Numbered from the stretch's first letter, positions 1-8,615 are shown. The stretch is DNA of 64,000 nt from Streptomyces sp. ITFR-16 (GCF_031844705.1 NZ_CP134609.1:1116001-1180000), one strand, 5' to 3'. Program-made: numbers and translations. The notes: generated by a model from the sequence alone, not told the origin.

Positions 1-179
1 TTGTCGTCGAGGCCGTACGCCGACCGGATCGCGGCGAGCGCCTCGGGGCTGCGCTCCTCGCCGGCGAGGGCGAGGGCCGGGTCGCCGGGCAGGGCCCGGA
101 TGCCGGCGAACACCACGACGGAGACCAGGAAGAGGGTGATCAGGGACTGGCGCAGGCGCGTCAGCAGATATTTCGTCAT
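1..179 (-). CDS. Peptide/oligopeptide ABC transporter permease (DppB/OppB type), 5' part only
   Basis: Only about the first 59 residues lie in the window; the gene runs off the left edge. The ATG at 179-177 overlaps the stop codon of the upstream binding-protein gene by four bases (ATGA), so the two are translationally coupled. The visible N-terminus reads MTKYLLTRLRQSL, followed by one hydrophobic membrane helix (about residues 13-30) and then ALPGDPA; the PGDP motif after the first helix is typical of the DppB/OppB inner-membrane permease family. It would form the first half of the membrane channel for the peptide importer whose lipoprotein precedes it. The family call is firm, the substrate is not known. 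Confidence 0.85.
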   Translation of the reverse strand, partial: MTKYLLTRLRQSLITLFLVSVVVFAGIRALPGDPALALAGEERSPEALAAIRSAYGLDD

Positions 180-1783
180 CGGGTGTACCCCGCAGTCGTG
201 ACCCGGACCAGTCCGTCGCCGTAGACGCGGATGCCCGCGACGTCCTTGGTGGCGACGACGTAGTTCTTCTGCCGGTAGAGGTAGATGAGGGCGTGGGCGT
301 CGTTGACCCGCCGGGTGAGTTCGTCGTAGATCTCGGTGCGCCGGGCCGGGTCGGAGACGGTGCTGCCCTCCGCGATGAGCTTGTCGATCGCGGGGTCGCC
401 GAGTCCGTAGGCGTTCATGGCGCCGGCGGTCCTGAGGAAGTTGGAGACGTTGCCGTCGGGGTCGAGCCGGCCGGACCAGCCGCTGGTGAAGACGTCGTAG
501 TTCCCGTCGTCGGTCTCCGAGAGCATGGTGGCGTACTCGGTGGGCCGCAGCGAGAGGTCGAAGCCCGCCTCCTTGACCATGGCCTGGAGGACCTGCCCGA
601 CGCGCCCCTGTTCGGGGGTGGTGGAGGTCTTCAGCTCGATCCTGAGCGGGGTCTTCACCCCGGCCTCCTTCAGGAGCTTCCTGGCCTTGGCGACGTCGCG
701 CCCGGGGCAGTCGGCCGGCTTGATGCCGGGGGCGATGGCGGACTGCGGGGAGATGGGACCGCAGGCCGGTTCGTACATGCCCTGGAAGACGACCCTGTTG
801 AGGGTGTCGCGGTCGATGGCCAGCTCGAACGCCTCCCGGACGCGTACGTCACGGGCGATCGGGGTGTCGAGCTTTCCGGGCTTCTTGCCCAGCCCGTCGA
901 CGTTGCCGACGTTGAGCCCGATGCCCTGGTAGCCGAGGGAGGGCGAGTTGAAGAGCTGGAGCTTCGGTTCGGTGAGGGCGCTCTGTACGTCGACGGGGCC
1001 CATCTGGTCGCCGACCTGGAGGTCGCCGGAGCGCAGGTTGGCCAGCCGGACGTTGCCGTCGGGTATGGGCTTTTAGACGACGCCGTCGAGGTGGACCTTG
1101 TCCGCGTCGTAGTAGTGCGGGTCCTTCTTCAGCACGATCCGGTCGCCGCCGACCCGCTCGACGAAGCGGAAGGGGCCGACGCAGGAGGGGTGGTTGGTGA
1201 AGTTCTTCCCGTACTTCTTGAGCGCGGTCGGTGACATCACCATCCCGGCCCGGTCGGCGAGGACACCGGTGAGCGGTACGTAGGGCTGCTTGAGCCTCAT
1301 CCGCACGGTGTAGCGGCCGGTGGCCTCGATGGAGGTGACCGGGGCGAGTTCGGTGCCGCGCGCGGATCCGGGCAGATCGCGGTGGCGCAGCAGCGAGGTG
1401 ACGACGGCCGCGGCGTCGAGCCGGGTGCCGTCGCTGAACGTCAGGTCGTGCCGCACCTTCAGGGTGACGGTGCGGCCGTCGGACGAGGTGGTGGGGAGTG
1501 CGGCAGCGAGCTGCGGCACGAGCGCCCCGCTCCGGTCGATGTCGTAGAGCTTCTCGCACATGCCCGCGAAGACCGTGCGGCCGACGAGGGTCTGGGCGAG
1601 TGTGGGGTCCAGTTTGTCCGGGTCCGAGTTGAGGGCGACGGTGAGTGTCCCGCCGTCGCGTACGGACCGGTCGTCGGTGGTGCGTACACCGCCGACCTCG
1701 GTCGCCGAGGACTGCAACGACGCGCAGCCCGAGGTGAGGGACACCAAGACAACCGCCGCCAGGGCAACCGCTTTTCGGCGCAC
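176..1783 (-). pseudogene. Peptide ABC transporter substrate-binding lipoprotein interrupted by an in-frame TAA
   Basis: GTG start at 1783 with a GGGAGGT ribosome site upstream; signal peptide with lipobox LTSGC near residue 20, so a secreted lipoprotein of the SBP_bac_5 family (DppA/OppA-like). The frame runs 236 codons to a TAA at 1075-1073 and then continues in the same frame, with unbroken family sequence (KPIPDGNVRLANL, later YDVFTSGWSGRLDPDGN), to TGA at 178-176. No frame change is needed: codon 237, where relatives usually carry an aromatic residue before K-P-I-P-D, reads TAA, one base from TAC or TAT. Full length would be about 535 codons, normal for the family. The gene is therefore either inactivated by a point nonsense mutation or misread at one base. 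TAA is also the rarest stop in such GC-rich genomes. It overlaps the following permease gene by four bases. Confidence 0.85.
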
Positions 1784-1901
1784 GAGGGCCTACCTCCCGC
1801 CATGGGGTGATCAACGAATATCGCAGACCGTATTTCGCATACAGTCCGCAAGGCAAGAGGAGCGCCCACATAGCGGACGGATTTACCTGACGATCGGATA
1901 A

Positions 1902-1943
1902 CGGCGGGTGCGGAAGATGTGAAGACACCCTCCGCACCCGCCG
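1902..1943 (-). terminator. Intrinsic terminator hairpin after the ThuA-like gene
   Basis: Perfect 13-bp inverted repeat (CGGCGGGTGCGGA at 1902-1914 and its complement at 1931-1943) with a 16-base loop, beginning three bases after the stop codon at 1947. It lies at the end of the minus-strand ThuA-like gene. No U tract follows, as is usual in Streptomyces. Confidence 0.75.
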
Positions 1944-1946
1944 GGA

Positions 1947-3263
1947 TCAGCCCTGGACGGCCAGCCGGAACCGCTGCGCGGCCGAGCCGTCGCAGGTGCG
2001 CTGGACCAGCTGGACGCCGGCCGCGCCGGACGCCGGGGTGCTCAGGCACTTCCCGCTGTGCCGGGCGGTGAGGCGGTACGCGCCGGAGGCCTCCCGTACC
2101 GGCTTCCACTGCTGGTTCGCCCCGCCCCCGTAGGCCCACAGCTGCACCGGGGCCCCGTCGGCGGTGGACACGTCCACCACGTCGACGGCCTGCCGGGTGT
2201 CGGCCGCCGGGGAGATCCGGGCGTAGCCGCCGTCCGTGGCGGTGAACCGGTAGCGCTGGGCGGCGGTGCCGTTGCAGGTGTACTGCTGGATCGCCGTGCC
2301 GTTGGCGGTGGCCGCCGCCCGCGCGTCCACGCAGGTGCCGTTCGCCTCGGAGACGAGCGCGTGGACGGAGGTGCCGGAGGCCGGGTCCTCGGGGCCGGGC
2401 GCTCCCCCTTTCCCGCCCAGCCACTTCAGCCCGTCCACCACGAACCGGTTCTGCGTCTCACTGGCGAAGGTCGAGGACAGGGTCGTGTTCGAGCCGTAGT
2501 CCATGGCGTTGTGACCGAAGTTGGCGTAGAGCATCCGGTAGTGGGTGTTGGTCCACAGGATCGGGTAGTCGCCGCTGTACCAGGACTGGTCCGGGTCCGT
2601 CCCCAGTGGGAAGCTCACCGGGTCCACGGAGGCCAGGACCTTGATGTCCGGGTTGGCGCGGAGGTTGTTCTGCCAGGCGTACCACTCGCTGACCGACGAG
2701 GCGAAGGTGGCGGGCAGCGAGGTGGTCGAGGGGTGCGTGCGGTCCTCGGTGCGCAGGGTCGCGGTGGTGGGTCCCCAGGTGTTGGACCTGAAGTTGCCGC
2801 TGCCGAGGAACTCGTCGTAGTACCAGGGCCATTGCTGGGCCTCGGTGGTGAACGCCGAGACATGGAAGCCCATCCAGGCACCGCCCGCGCGCATGTAGCG
2901 CTCGAATCCGGTGCGCTGGGCGGCGGTCTGCGGGGCGTCGTCGAGGAAGAGCACCACCTGGTACTGGTCCGGGGTGATGCCGGCGAGCCGTCCCCAGTCG
3001 TTGGTGGAGGTGTAGGTGAAGCCGTTGGCCGCCGCGGTGGCGGGGAACCACCGGTTGGCCTCCTGGACGAAGCTGATGTGCGCCGCGTCCCAGGTGCCGT
3101 TGTAGAAGGCGATGACGTTGAAGGCGGGTGCCTGCGCGGCGGCGGGCGCCGCGTGCGCGGGGGCCCCGGCGAGCCCGATGAGCAACGCCGGCAGCAGCAG
3201 GAGCCCCCGGCACAGCCGGCCGAGCCCTCCTGCGGTACGGGCGCCGGGCCTGGAGGTGGTCAT
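1947..3263 (-). CDS. Secreted ThuA-like domain protein with C-terminal CBM13 (ricin-type) lectin
   Basis: 438 residues. ATG at 3263 has AAAGGA about ten bases upstream. Residues 1-38 form a signal peptide (hydrophobic LLLLPALLIGLAGAP, then AHA-A cleavage region). Residues about 48-275 match the ThuA (trehalose utilisation) family: NVIAFYNGTWD at the start, VVLFLDDAP, GGAWMGFHVSAF, and DYPILWTNTHYRMLYANFGHN near the end. Residues about 300-438 are a ricin B beta-trefoil with the repeated G-x-C-[VL] and Q-x-[WF] type motifs (QQYTCNGTAAQRYRF, QLWAYGGGANQQW). Secreted ThuA proteins are found with polysaccharide-active enzymes; the catalytic role is unproven. It is the last gene of the CBM13-tagged group and ends in a strong hairpin. 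Substrate inferred only from neighbours: fungal or plant wall polymers. Confidence 0.85.
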   Translation of the reverse strand: MTTSRPGARTAGGLGRLCRGLLLLPALLIGLAGAPAHAAPAAAQAPAFNVIAFYNGTWDAAHISFVQEANRWFPATAAANGFTYTSTNDWGRLAGITPDQYQVVLFLDDAPQTAAQRTGFERYMRAGGAWMGFHVSAFTTEAQQWPWYYDEFLGSGNFRSNTWGPTTATLRTEDRTHPSTTSLPATFASSVSEWYAWQNNLRANPDIKVLASVDPVSFPLGTDPDQSWYSGDYPILWTNTHYRMLYANFGHNAMDYGSNTTLSSTFASETQNRFVVDGLKWLGGKGGAPGPEDPASGTSVHALVSEANGTCVDARAAATANGTAIQQYTCNGTAAQRYRFTATDGGYARISPAADTRQAVDVVDVSTADGAPVQLWAYGGGANQQWKPVREASGAYRLTARHSGKCLSTPASGAAGVQLVQRTCDGSAAQRFRLAVQG

Positions 3264-3294
3264 GCGGAACCGTCCTTTCCGAACCGAGTGGGGG

Positions 3295-3330
3295 CCGGGC
3301 CGGACCCGAACTCCGTCGGATCCGGCCCGG
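3295..3330 (-). terminator. Terminator hairpin after the beta-helix gene
   Basis: Perfect 10-bp inverted repeat (CCGGGCCGGA at 3295-3304, complement at 3321-3330), 16-base loop, 25 bases beyond the stop at 3355 and before the ThuA-like start at 3263. It implies that the ThuA-like gene has its own promoter or depends on read-through. Confidence 0.65.
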
Positions 3331-3354
3331 TGTGTCCTGGGGACGTCGCGCCGC

Positions 3355-5604
3355 TCAGGGGTAGCTGACGAGATTGGCCACGTTCGAGGAGGAGTTGGAG
3401 GGTCCGCCCCGGCTGTTGATGACGTGCCGGATGGTCCCGGTGCCGCCCAGCGAGACGGTCACCATGCTCTGGAACCGCACGTTCGGGCTGTCCGGCACCT
3501 CGAAGGCGTGCTCGGCCGCCACGCCCGGGTTGGAGCTGAAGAAGCAGTAGCTGCCGAGCCCGTACGCCTGGTGGCTGGTGACCGAGGGCGCGACCTTGTA
3601 GGCGGCGTAGCCCTGGGTGGAGCCGTTCATCCAGGACGCCTGGTCGGGCACGTCGTACGGCATCTCGTTCTGGTAGAAGTACGTGCGCCCGCCGTTGCCG
3701 TTCCACACCGTCTGGTGCTTCTGGTAGTGCTCGACGAACAGTCCGTACATGGTCACGTCGTCGCCGTTGACGACGAGCCCGGTGTCGGCCCGGTTGCTGT
3801 TCCAGCCGATGCCGCTGCCGTGGTCGCCGCGCCAGATCCACATGTGGTCGCCGATGACGTGGTCGCTGTTGACCACCAGGCTGGTGGTCGCCCGGCCGAC
3901 GGCCGCGCCCCCGACGCGGAAGAACACGTCGTGCAGCGAGGTCGGGTCGGCCGCGTGCCGCGCCGAGGCGCCCGCAGGACCGACCTCCATCAGGGTGTTC
4001 GAGTTGGTCGTGCCGGCGTCGAAGAGGATGCCCGCGACCTTGACCCCGTCGACGTCGGCCACCGTCATGGCGGTGACCCCGTTGTCCGGGATGAACGTGG
4101 CGAGCCCGAGGCCCAGCACCACCGTGTCGGGCCTGGTCACCTTCAGGGTCTGGTCCAGGTGGTAGACCCCCGGGGTGACCAGCAGGTTCTTGCCCGCGGC
4201 CAGGGCGGCGTTGATCTGCGCTGCGGTGGCGCCGGCCTTCACGACGTAGAACTGGTCCATGCCGATCGAGGTGCCCGCCGCGTTGCCGCCCGCCCAGGTG
4301 GTGCCCGTGGCGTTGGTACGGAGGGCCGGCACGAACACCTGGTAGGCGCCGGCGCCGTCCACGTACAGGAACGGCTTCTCCCGGACCACCGGGGCCTGGT
4401 TCACCGTGGTGTAGGGCGGGCTGGGGAAGCTGGTGGCCGGGACGCCCTGGCTGCCGACGAAGACCATGTTCCAGTTGGAACCGGTCCAGCTGCCGAGGGT
4501 GGAGTCGCGGGTGATCCACTGCTGCTGCGTACCCGAGCGGACCTGGCCGTCGATCTTGGTGTCGGCCATGAAGCCGCCGCTGGCCCAGCCGCCGTCGTCC
4601 AGGGCGAGATTGCCCCGCACGTGCATGCGCCGGTAGGGGGCCGCCTGGGACACGGCCCAGCGGTCGGTGCCGCTGGTCGGGTTGACCGACAGGTTCTCGG
4701 CGCCGCGCCAGAAGTTCTGGGTGGCGTTCTGCGGCGGGAACCAGTCCGCCTCGGCGTGCACGGCCCCGTTGACCGTCACCGAGTCGGGCGACTGCCCCAG
4801 TCCCAGCACCTGGGTGTAGAAGCCCACGTTGACGTCATTGCTGTACGTACCCGGCTTGAACATCACCGCGTAGCGCTGGTTGCCGAACTGGTTGGTCTCC
4901 TGCTGGCGGAAGATCGAGTCCAGCCGGCCCTGGATGGTGGCCGAGGGCATCGACGGGTCGAAGACCGCCACATTGGGGCCGAGGTCGACGTCGCCCGGTG
5001 CGGTGGTCACCGGGGTGACCTGGAACCGCTGGGCGGCGGAGTTGTTGCAGGTGTACTGGACGAGCTGGACGCTGTCGGCCGTCGAGGCGGCGGGCACGTC
5101 CAGGCACTTCCCGCTGTTGCGGTTGACGAAGTGGTAGGCGCCGCCGCCCTCGTCGACCGGCTGCCACTGCTGGTTGTTTCCGCCGCCGTACGCCCACAGA
5201 TGGACGGCGGCGTTGTCGGCGGTGGACACATCGCTCACGTCCACGGCCTGGCCCGCGTCGTTGCGGTTGTTGATGCGCACATAGCCGCCGCTGGTCGCGG
5301 TCAGGCTCCACTGCTGGGCGGTGGAGCTGTTGCAGGTGTACTGCTGGACGGCGGTGCCGTTGACGGTCCCGGCGGCGCGGGCGTCCAGGCACTTGCCGCT
5401 GCCGCTGTTGACGACGGTGGCCCAGCCGGTCGGCAGGGCCGCGGCTGCGGCACGGGGGGCCGCCCCGGCGGGGGCGGGTGCGGCGGCCAGCAGCGAGGCG
5501 GCCAGGGCGCCGGCCGCGAACAGCGCGGCCGGCGCCCGCCTGCGGCGGGCCGGTGAGGGGCGGGCCGGCCCCTCGGCGGGTCTTCTTCGGACGGATCTGA
5601 GCAC
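3355..5604 (-). CDS. Secreted right-handed beta-helix protein with N-terminal CBM13 lectin
   Basis: 749 residues from GTG at 5604, which has AGGAG six bases upstream; an in-frame extension to 5742 lacks a ribosome site. Residues 1-49 are a long twin-Arg-rich signal peptide (several RRR clusters, then LAASLLAAAPAPAGA-AP). Residues about 58-190 are a CBM13 beta-trefoil (GSGKCLDARA, QQYTCNSSTAQQW, HLWAYGGGNNQQW, QYTCNNSAAQRF). The remaining 550 residues match a Streptomyces family of secreted pectin-lyase-fold proteins, recognised by NVAVFDPSMPS, YAVMFKPGTY, FWRGAENLSV, PYRRMHVRGN and QQWITRDS; databases often mislabel it adenylyl cyclase or coagulation factor-like. A carbohydrate-active role near GH55 beta-1,3-glucanases is plausible but not shown. 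It sits downstream of the GH18 and GH16 genes on the same strand. Confidence 0.8.
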   Translation of the reverse strand: MLRSVRRRPAEGPARPSPARRRRAPAALFAAGALAASLLAAAPAPAGAAPRAAAAALPTGWATVVNSGSGKCLDARAAGTVNGTAVQQYTCNSSTAQQWSLTATSGGYVRINNRNDAGQAVDVSDVSTADNAAVHLWAYGGGNNQQWQPVDEGGGAYHFVNRNSGKCLDVPAASTADSVQLVQYTCNNSAAQRFQVTPVTTAPGDVDLGPNVAVFDPSMPSATIQGRLDSIFRQQETNQFGNQRYAVMFKPGTYSNDVNVGFYTQVLGLGQSPDSVTVNGAVHAEADWFPPQNATQNFWRGAENLSVNPTSGTDRWAVSQAAPYRRMHVRGNLALDDGGWASGGFMADTKIDGQVRSGTQQQWITRDSTLGSWTGSNWNMVFVGSQGVPATSFPSPPYTTVNQAPVVREKPFLYVDGAGAYQVFVPALRTNATGTTWAGGNAAGTSIGMDQFYVVKAGATAAQINAALAAGKNLLVTPGVYHLDQTLKVTRPDTVVLGLGLATFIPDNGVTAMTVADVDGVKVAGILFDAGTTNSNTLMEVGPAGASARHAADPTSLHDVFFRVGGAAVGRATTSLVVNSDHVIGDHMWIWRGDHGSGIGWNSNRADTGLVVNGDDVTMYGLFVEHYQKHQTVWNGNGGRTYFYQNEMPYDVPDQASWMNGSTQGYAAYKVAPSVTSHQAYGLGSYCFFSSNPGVAAEHAFEVPDSPNVRFQSMVTVSLGGTGTIRHVINSRGGPSNSSSNVANLVSYP

Positions 5605-5654
5605 GGCTTCTCCTGGGCGGGTGGAGGCTCGGTCGCTGGGGGGGGGCCGGACGG

Positions 5655-7052
5655 TCAGCCGGCGTACTGGGCGAAGACCTTGGTGAAGTCCCAGGGCTGC
5701 TGGGAGACGCCCGAGCAGGTGTCGGCGCCGCCCCCGGTGCACGGACGGTCCCGGTTGACCGACCAGAAGGTCAGCCGGGCGAGGTGGCGCTGCTGCGCGT
5801 AGCCGAGGATGGTGCGGAAGTCGGCGACGGTGACGGTCTCGTTGTCGTCCGTGATGCCGTTCATCGACGAGATGCCGGTGTGCCGGTACGCCTGGTCGTC
5901 CGAGTAGCCGTAGGCGCTCTTGACGGTGTTCTTCAGGCCCTCGGCGGCGCTCACGGTGAGGTTGCCCATGTTCTTGCCGGCCCCGCCGAAGTCGAACGGC
6001 ATGATCGTCCAGCTGTCCACGGTCAGCCCGAACGCGGAGGCCTTGCGGATCAGGCTGTCGTCGGGCCCGGTCTGCCCGGTGCCGAAGGTGACGTACACCT
6101 TGATGCCGGGGTTGTTGGCCTTGACGGTCTTCAGCGCGTCCACGGTGCGCTGCTGGACCGTGGCGCTGCTGTACGCCTCGGCCTCGATGTCGATGTCGAT
6201 GGCCTTGAGCCCGTAGGCGTTGATGACCTTCTGGTACGCGGCGGCCAGCTCACCCGCGCTGGAGCAGGAGCTCTCCAGCTTGTTGCCGCTCCAGCCGCCG
6301 AAGGACGGGATGACATCGCCGCCCGCCGCCCGGACGGTGTTGATCGTCTGCTGGTCGACGCCTCCGCTCAGCGGCCGGCCGCCGTCCCACTGCGGGTTGC
6401 AGTAGCCGTTGCTGAGGACGAAGGCCAGGGTGAACCACTTGACGCCGGTGGCGTTCATGACGGTGGCCGGGCTGGGCGGGCTGCCCCAGCCGTTGTAGAG
6501 GTACGGGGCGACGGCCATCGCTCCGGCCGGCGGTGTCGGGTCGCCCCCGCCGCCGGCGGGCGCCGTCCACTTCTGGTTGGCGGCACCGGTGCAGGTCCAG
6601 ATCTGCAGCCGGGTGGAGTTGGCCGAGGTGTTGCCCGTGACGTCCAGGCACTTGTCGGCCTGCGGGTTGACGATGTCGCGGGCAGCGGTGAGGGTCCAGC
6701 GCTGGGCGGCCGAGCCGTTGCAGTCCCACAGCTGGACGGTGGTGCCGTTCGCCGTGCCGCCGGACGTGACGTCCAGACACTTGCCGAGCGCCTTCAGCGT
6801 GCCGTCCGAACCGGCCGTCCACTGCTGGGCGTTGCTGCCGTTGCAGTCGTAGAGCTGGACCGGGGTGCCGTTGGCGGTGCCCGCCGCCGCGACATCGACG
6901 CACTTGCCGCCCAGGCCGGTGATCTGCCCGGTGGCCGCCGCCGCGCCCATGGCGGGCGTGCCGGTCAGCCCGGCGAGCAGGACGGCCGCCGCGCCCGCGC
7001 CGAGCACACCGCGCAGCGCGGGGACGCGCATCCGCGAGAGGTGGTCGCTCAT
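5655..7052 (-). CDS. Secreted GH18 chitinase-like glycoside hydrolase with N-terminal CBM13
   Basis: 465 residues. The ATG at 7052-7050 shares its A with the TGA of the GH16 gene (TGATG), which fixes the start and couples translation. Signal peptide residues 1-37 (LGAGAAAVLLAGLTGTPAMGA). Residues about 42-168 are a CBM13 trefoil with three repeats (each with GKC[VL]D and Q-x-W); a Gly/Pro linker follows; residues about 185-465 are a GH18 barrel beginning MAVAPYLYNGW. The catalytic strand reads KAIDIDIE: D286, D288 and E290 correspond to the last three acidic residues of the GH18 signature DGxDxDxE, with E290 the proton donor; the first Asp is replaced by Lys, as in some chitinase subgroups. 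Expected to hydrolyse chitin or a related GlcNAc polymer outside the cell. The lectin module is almost the same as that of GH16. Confidence 0.88.
   Translation of the reverse strand: MSDHLSRMRVPALRGVLGAGAAAVLLAGLTGTPAMGAAAATGQITGLGGKCVDVAAAGTANGTPVQLYDCNGSNAQQWTAGSDGTLKALGKCLDVTSGGTANGTTVQLWDCNGSAAQRWTLTAARDIVNPQADKCLDVTGNTSANSTRLQIWTCTGAANQKWTAPAGGGGDPTPPAGAMAVAPYLYNGWGSPPSPATVMNATGVKWFTLAFVLSNGYCNPQWDGGRPLSGGVDQQTINTVRAAGGDVIPSFGGWSGNKLESSCSSAGELAAAYQKVINAYGLKAIDIDIEAEAYSSATVQQRTVDALKTVKANNPGIKVYVTFGTGQTGPDDSLIRKASAFGLTVDSWTIMPFDFGGAGKNMGNLTVSAAEGLKNTVKSAYGYSDDQAYRHTGISSMNGITDDNETVTVADFRTILGYAQQRHLARLTFWSVNRDRPCTGGGADTCSGVSQQPWDFTKVFAQYAG
6563..6925 (-). repeat. CBM13-encoding direct repeat, copy 1 (in GH18 gene)
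   Basis: This block and the one at 7063-7425 are the same CBM13 coding sequence repeated at an offset of exactly 500 bases. Long runs are identical, for example the bases coding NQKWT and CTGAANQ; differences are scattered and mostly synonymous or conservative. It indicates a recent duplication or gene conversion between adjacent genes. Confidence 0.9.
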
Positions 7053-8335
7053 CAGCTGTTCACCGTCCACTTCTGGTTGGCGGCACCGGTGCAGGTCCAG
7101 ATCTGCAGCCGGGTGGAGTTGGCCGAGCTGTCGCCCGTGACGTCCAGGCACTTGTCCGCCTGCGGGTTGACGATGTCGCGCGCCCCGCTGACGGCCCAGC
7201 GCTGGGCGGCCGAGCCGTTGCAGTCCCACAGCTGGACCGGGGTGCCGTCCGCCGTGCCGCCCGAGGCGACGTCGAGGCACTTGCCGAGGGCGCGGATCGT
7301 GCCGTCCGTGCCCACGGTCCACTGCTGGGCGTTGCTGCCGTTGCAGTCGTAGAGCTGGACCGGGGTGCCGTTGGCGGTGTTCGCCGCCGCGACGTCCACG
7401 CACTTGCCGGCCAGGCCGGTGATCGTGCCGCCCCCGCCGGGCTGCTGGCTGTCGCTGGTCGTGACGCGGACGTGGTCGACGACGAGCTGCTGCGGGAAGG
7501 TGGTGCTGCCGTCGGGGTCGCCGGGCCAGTAGCCGCCGACCGCGAGGTTGAGGATGAGGAAGAAGGGCTTGTTGAAGGCCCAGGTGTTGCCGCCGGTGTC
7601 GGCCGGGGTGCGGCGCTGGTAGACGGTGCCGTCCACCGACCAGGTCACGGAGTTGGGCGCCCAGTCGACGGCGAAGGTGTGGAACGCGTCGGCGAACGCC
7701 TGGCCGCCGGGGAGGGTGTAGCCGGCGCCGATGCCCGCCGAGCCGGAGTAGCCCGGTCCGTGCAGGGTGCCGTGGACGGTGGAGGGCTCGAAGCCGACGT
7801 TCTCCATGATGTCGATCTCGCCGGAGATGGGCCAGCCGACCTGTCCGATGTCACTGCCCAGCATCCAGAACGCGGGCCACATGCCCTGGCCGCGCGGGAT
7901 CTTCATGCGGGCCTCGACATGCCCGTAGGCCTGGGTGAACTTGCCCGAGGTGTTGAGCCGCGCGGAGGTGTACTGGCAGGTGCCGTACCAGCACTGGTAG
8001 TTGGACGGATTCTCCTTGCGGGCCGTGATGACCAGGTGGCCCTGGCCGTCCAGCGCGGCGTTCTTGTTGCCCGACGTGTAGTACTGCCGCTCGTGGTTGT
8101 TGACGTTGTCGCCGGTCTCGATCTGCCACTTGCCTGCGTTCACCGCCGATCCGGCGGCGCCGTCGAACTCGTCGGAGAACGTCGTCACGGCGGCGGCTGC
8201 CACCGTTTCCTGCTTCGGGGTCACGGTCGCGGAGGCGGAGTTGCCGCCGCCCGCGAGAGCGGTCGTGACCAGGGCCAGTGCGAGGGCCGGGAGTACGGAG
8301 TGCAGCAGGCGCCGCGTACGGCGTGGGGAGTCCAT
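7052..8335 (-). CDS. Secreted GH16 beta-glucanase with C-terminal CBM13
   Basis: 427 residues from ATG at 8335, with GGGAG about five bases upstream; an in-frame extension to 8416 lacks a ribosome site and would precede the signal peptide. Signal peptide residues 1-30 (SVLPALALALVTTALAGGGNSA). Residues about 45-270 are a GH16 jelly roll: FSDEFDG at the N-terminus, GMWPAFWML, and the catalytic signature E173-IDIM-E178 (nucleophile and acid/base). Residues about 295-427 are CBM13. The ExDxxE form and tryptophans around it suit endo-beta-1,3-(1,4)-glucanase (laminarinase) activity. First gene of the operon that continues into GH18 through a TGATG junction. Palindromes upstream at 8392-8403 and 8511-8545 suggest repressor control by substrate sugars. 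Confidence 0.92.
   Translation of the reverse strand: MDSPRRTRRLLHSVLPALALALVTTALAGGGNSASATVTPKQETVAAAAVTTFSDEFDGAAGSAVNAGKWQIETGDNVNNHERQYYTSGNKNAALDGQGHLVITARKENPSNYQCWYGTCQYTSARLNTSGKFTQAYGHVEARMKIPRGQGMWPAFWMLGSDIGQVGWPISGEIDIMENVGFEPSTVHGTLHGPGYSGSAGIGAGYTLPGGQAFADAFHTFAVDWAPNSVTWSVDGTVYQRRTPADTGGNTWAFNKPFFLILNLAVGGYWPGDPDGSTTFPQQLVVDHVRVTTSDSQQPGGGGTITGLAGKCVDVAAANTANGTPVQLYDCNGSNAQQWTVGTDGTIRALGKCLDVASGGTADGTPVQLWDCNGSAAQRWAVSGARDIVNPQADKCLDVTGDSSANSTRLQIWTCTGAANQKWTVNS
7063..7425 (-). repeat. CBM13-encoding direct repeat, copy 2 (in GH16 gene)
   Basis: Partner of the repeat at 6563-6925, 500 bases away and in the same orientation. Homologous recombination between the copies would delete 500 bp and fuse GH16 catalytic and GH18 catalytic domains around a single lectin module in frame, because the offset changes frame between two genes that each start a new frame at 7052; the exact product would need checking. 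Confidence 0.9.
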
Positions 8336-8510
8336 GACTCTCCCTTCCGGTGCATGAGGGGAGGAAGGGGAATCTGCCATATACACGAAAGTCACATATG
8401 TGAATGACGTAGGCATGACAGATGCAGGGCGCGAGGAGGTGCGTGAGCTGCGCCGACCGATGTGGGGGTGCCGTGTGACGTACAGCGTGCGGGGTGCGAC
8501 AGCGGGAACT

Positions 8511-8545
8511 CTTAGTTCACTACGTGATTTAAGAAGTGAACTAAG
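8511..8545. promoter_or_regulatory. Candidate operator: 10-bp inverted repeat upstream of GH16
   Basis: CTTAGTTCAC (8511-8520) is repeated as its exact complement GTGAACTAAG (8536-8545), 15 bases apart; a nested TCAC-TAC-GTGA overlaps the left arm (8517-8527). The AT-rich arms stand out in this GC-rich sequence and lie about 180 bases upstream of the GH16 start. The TTCAC/GTGAA half-sites resemble those bound by ROK or LacI sugar repressors, but the regulator is not identified and none is encoded nearby. Confidence 0.55.
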
Positions 8546-8615
8546 CGGGTGTCAAGAGCTTGGTACATACCACTGACGTCCATCAAGAGTCGAAGCGACA
8601 GGACCGCAAAACACG

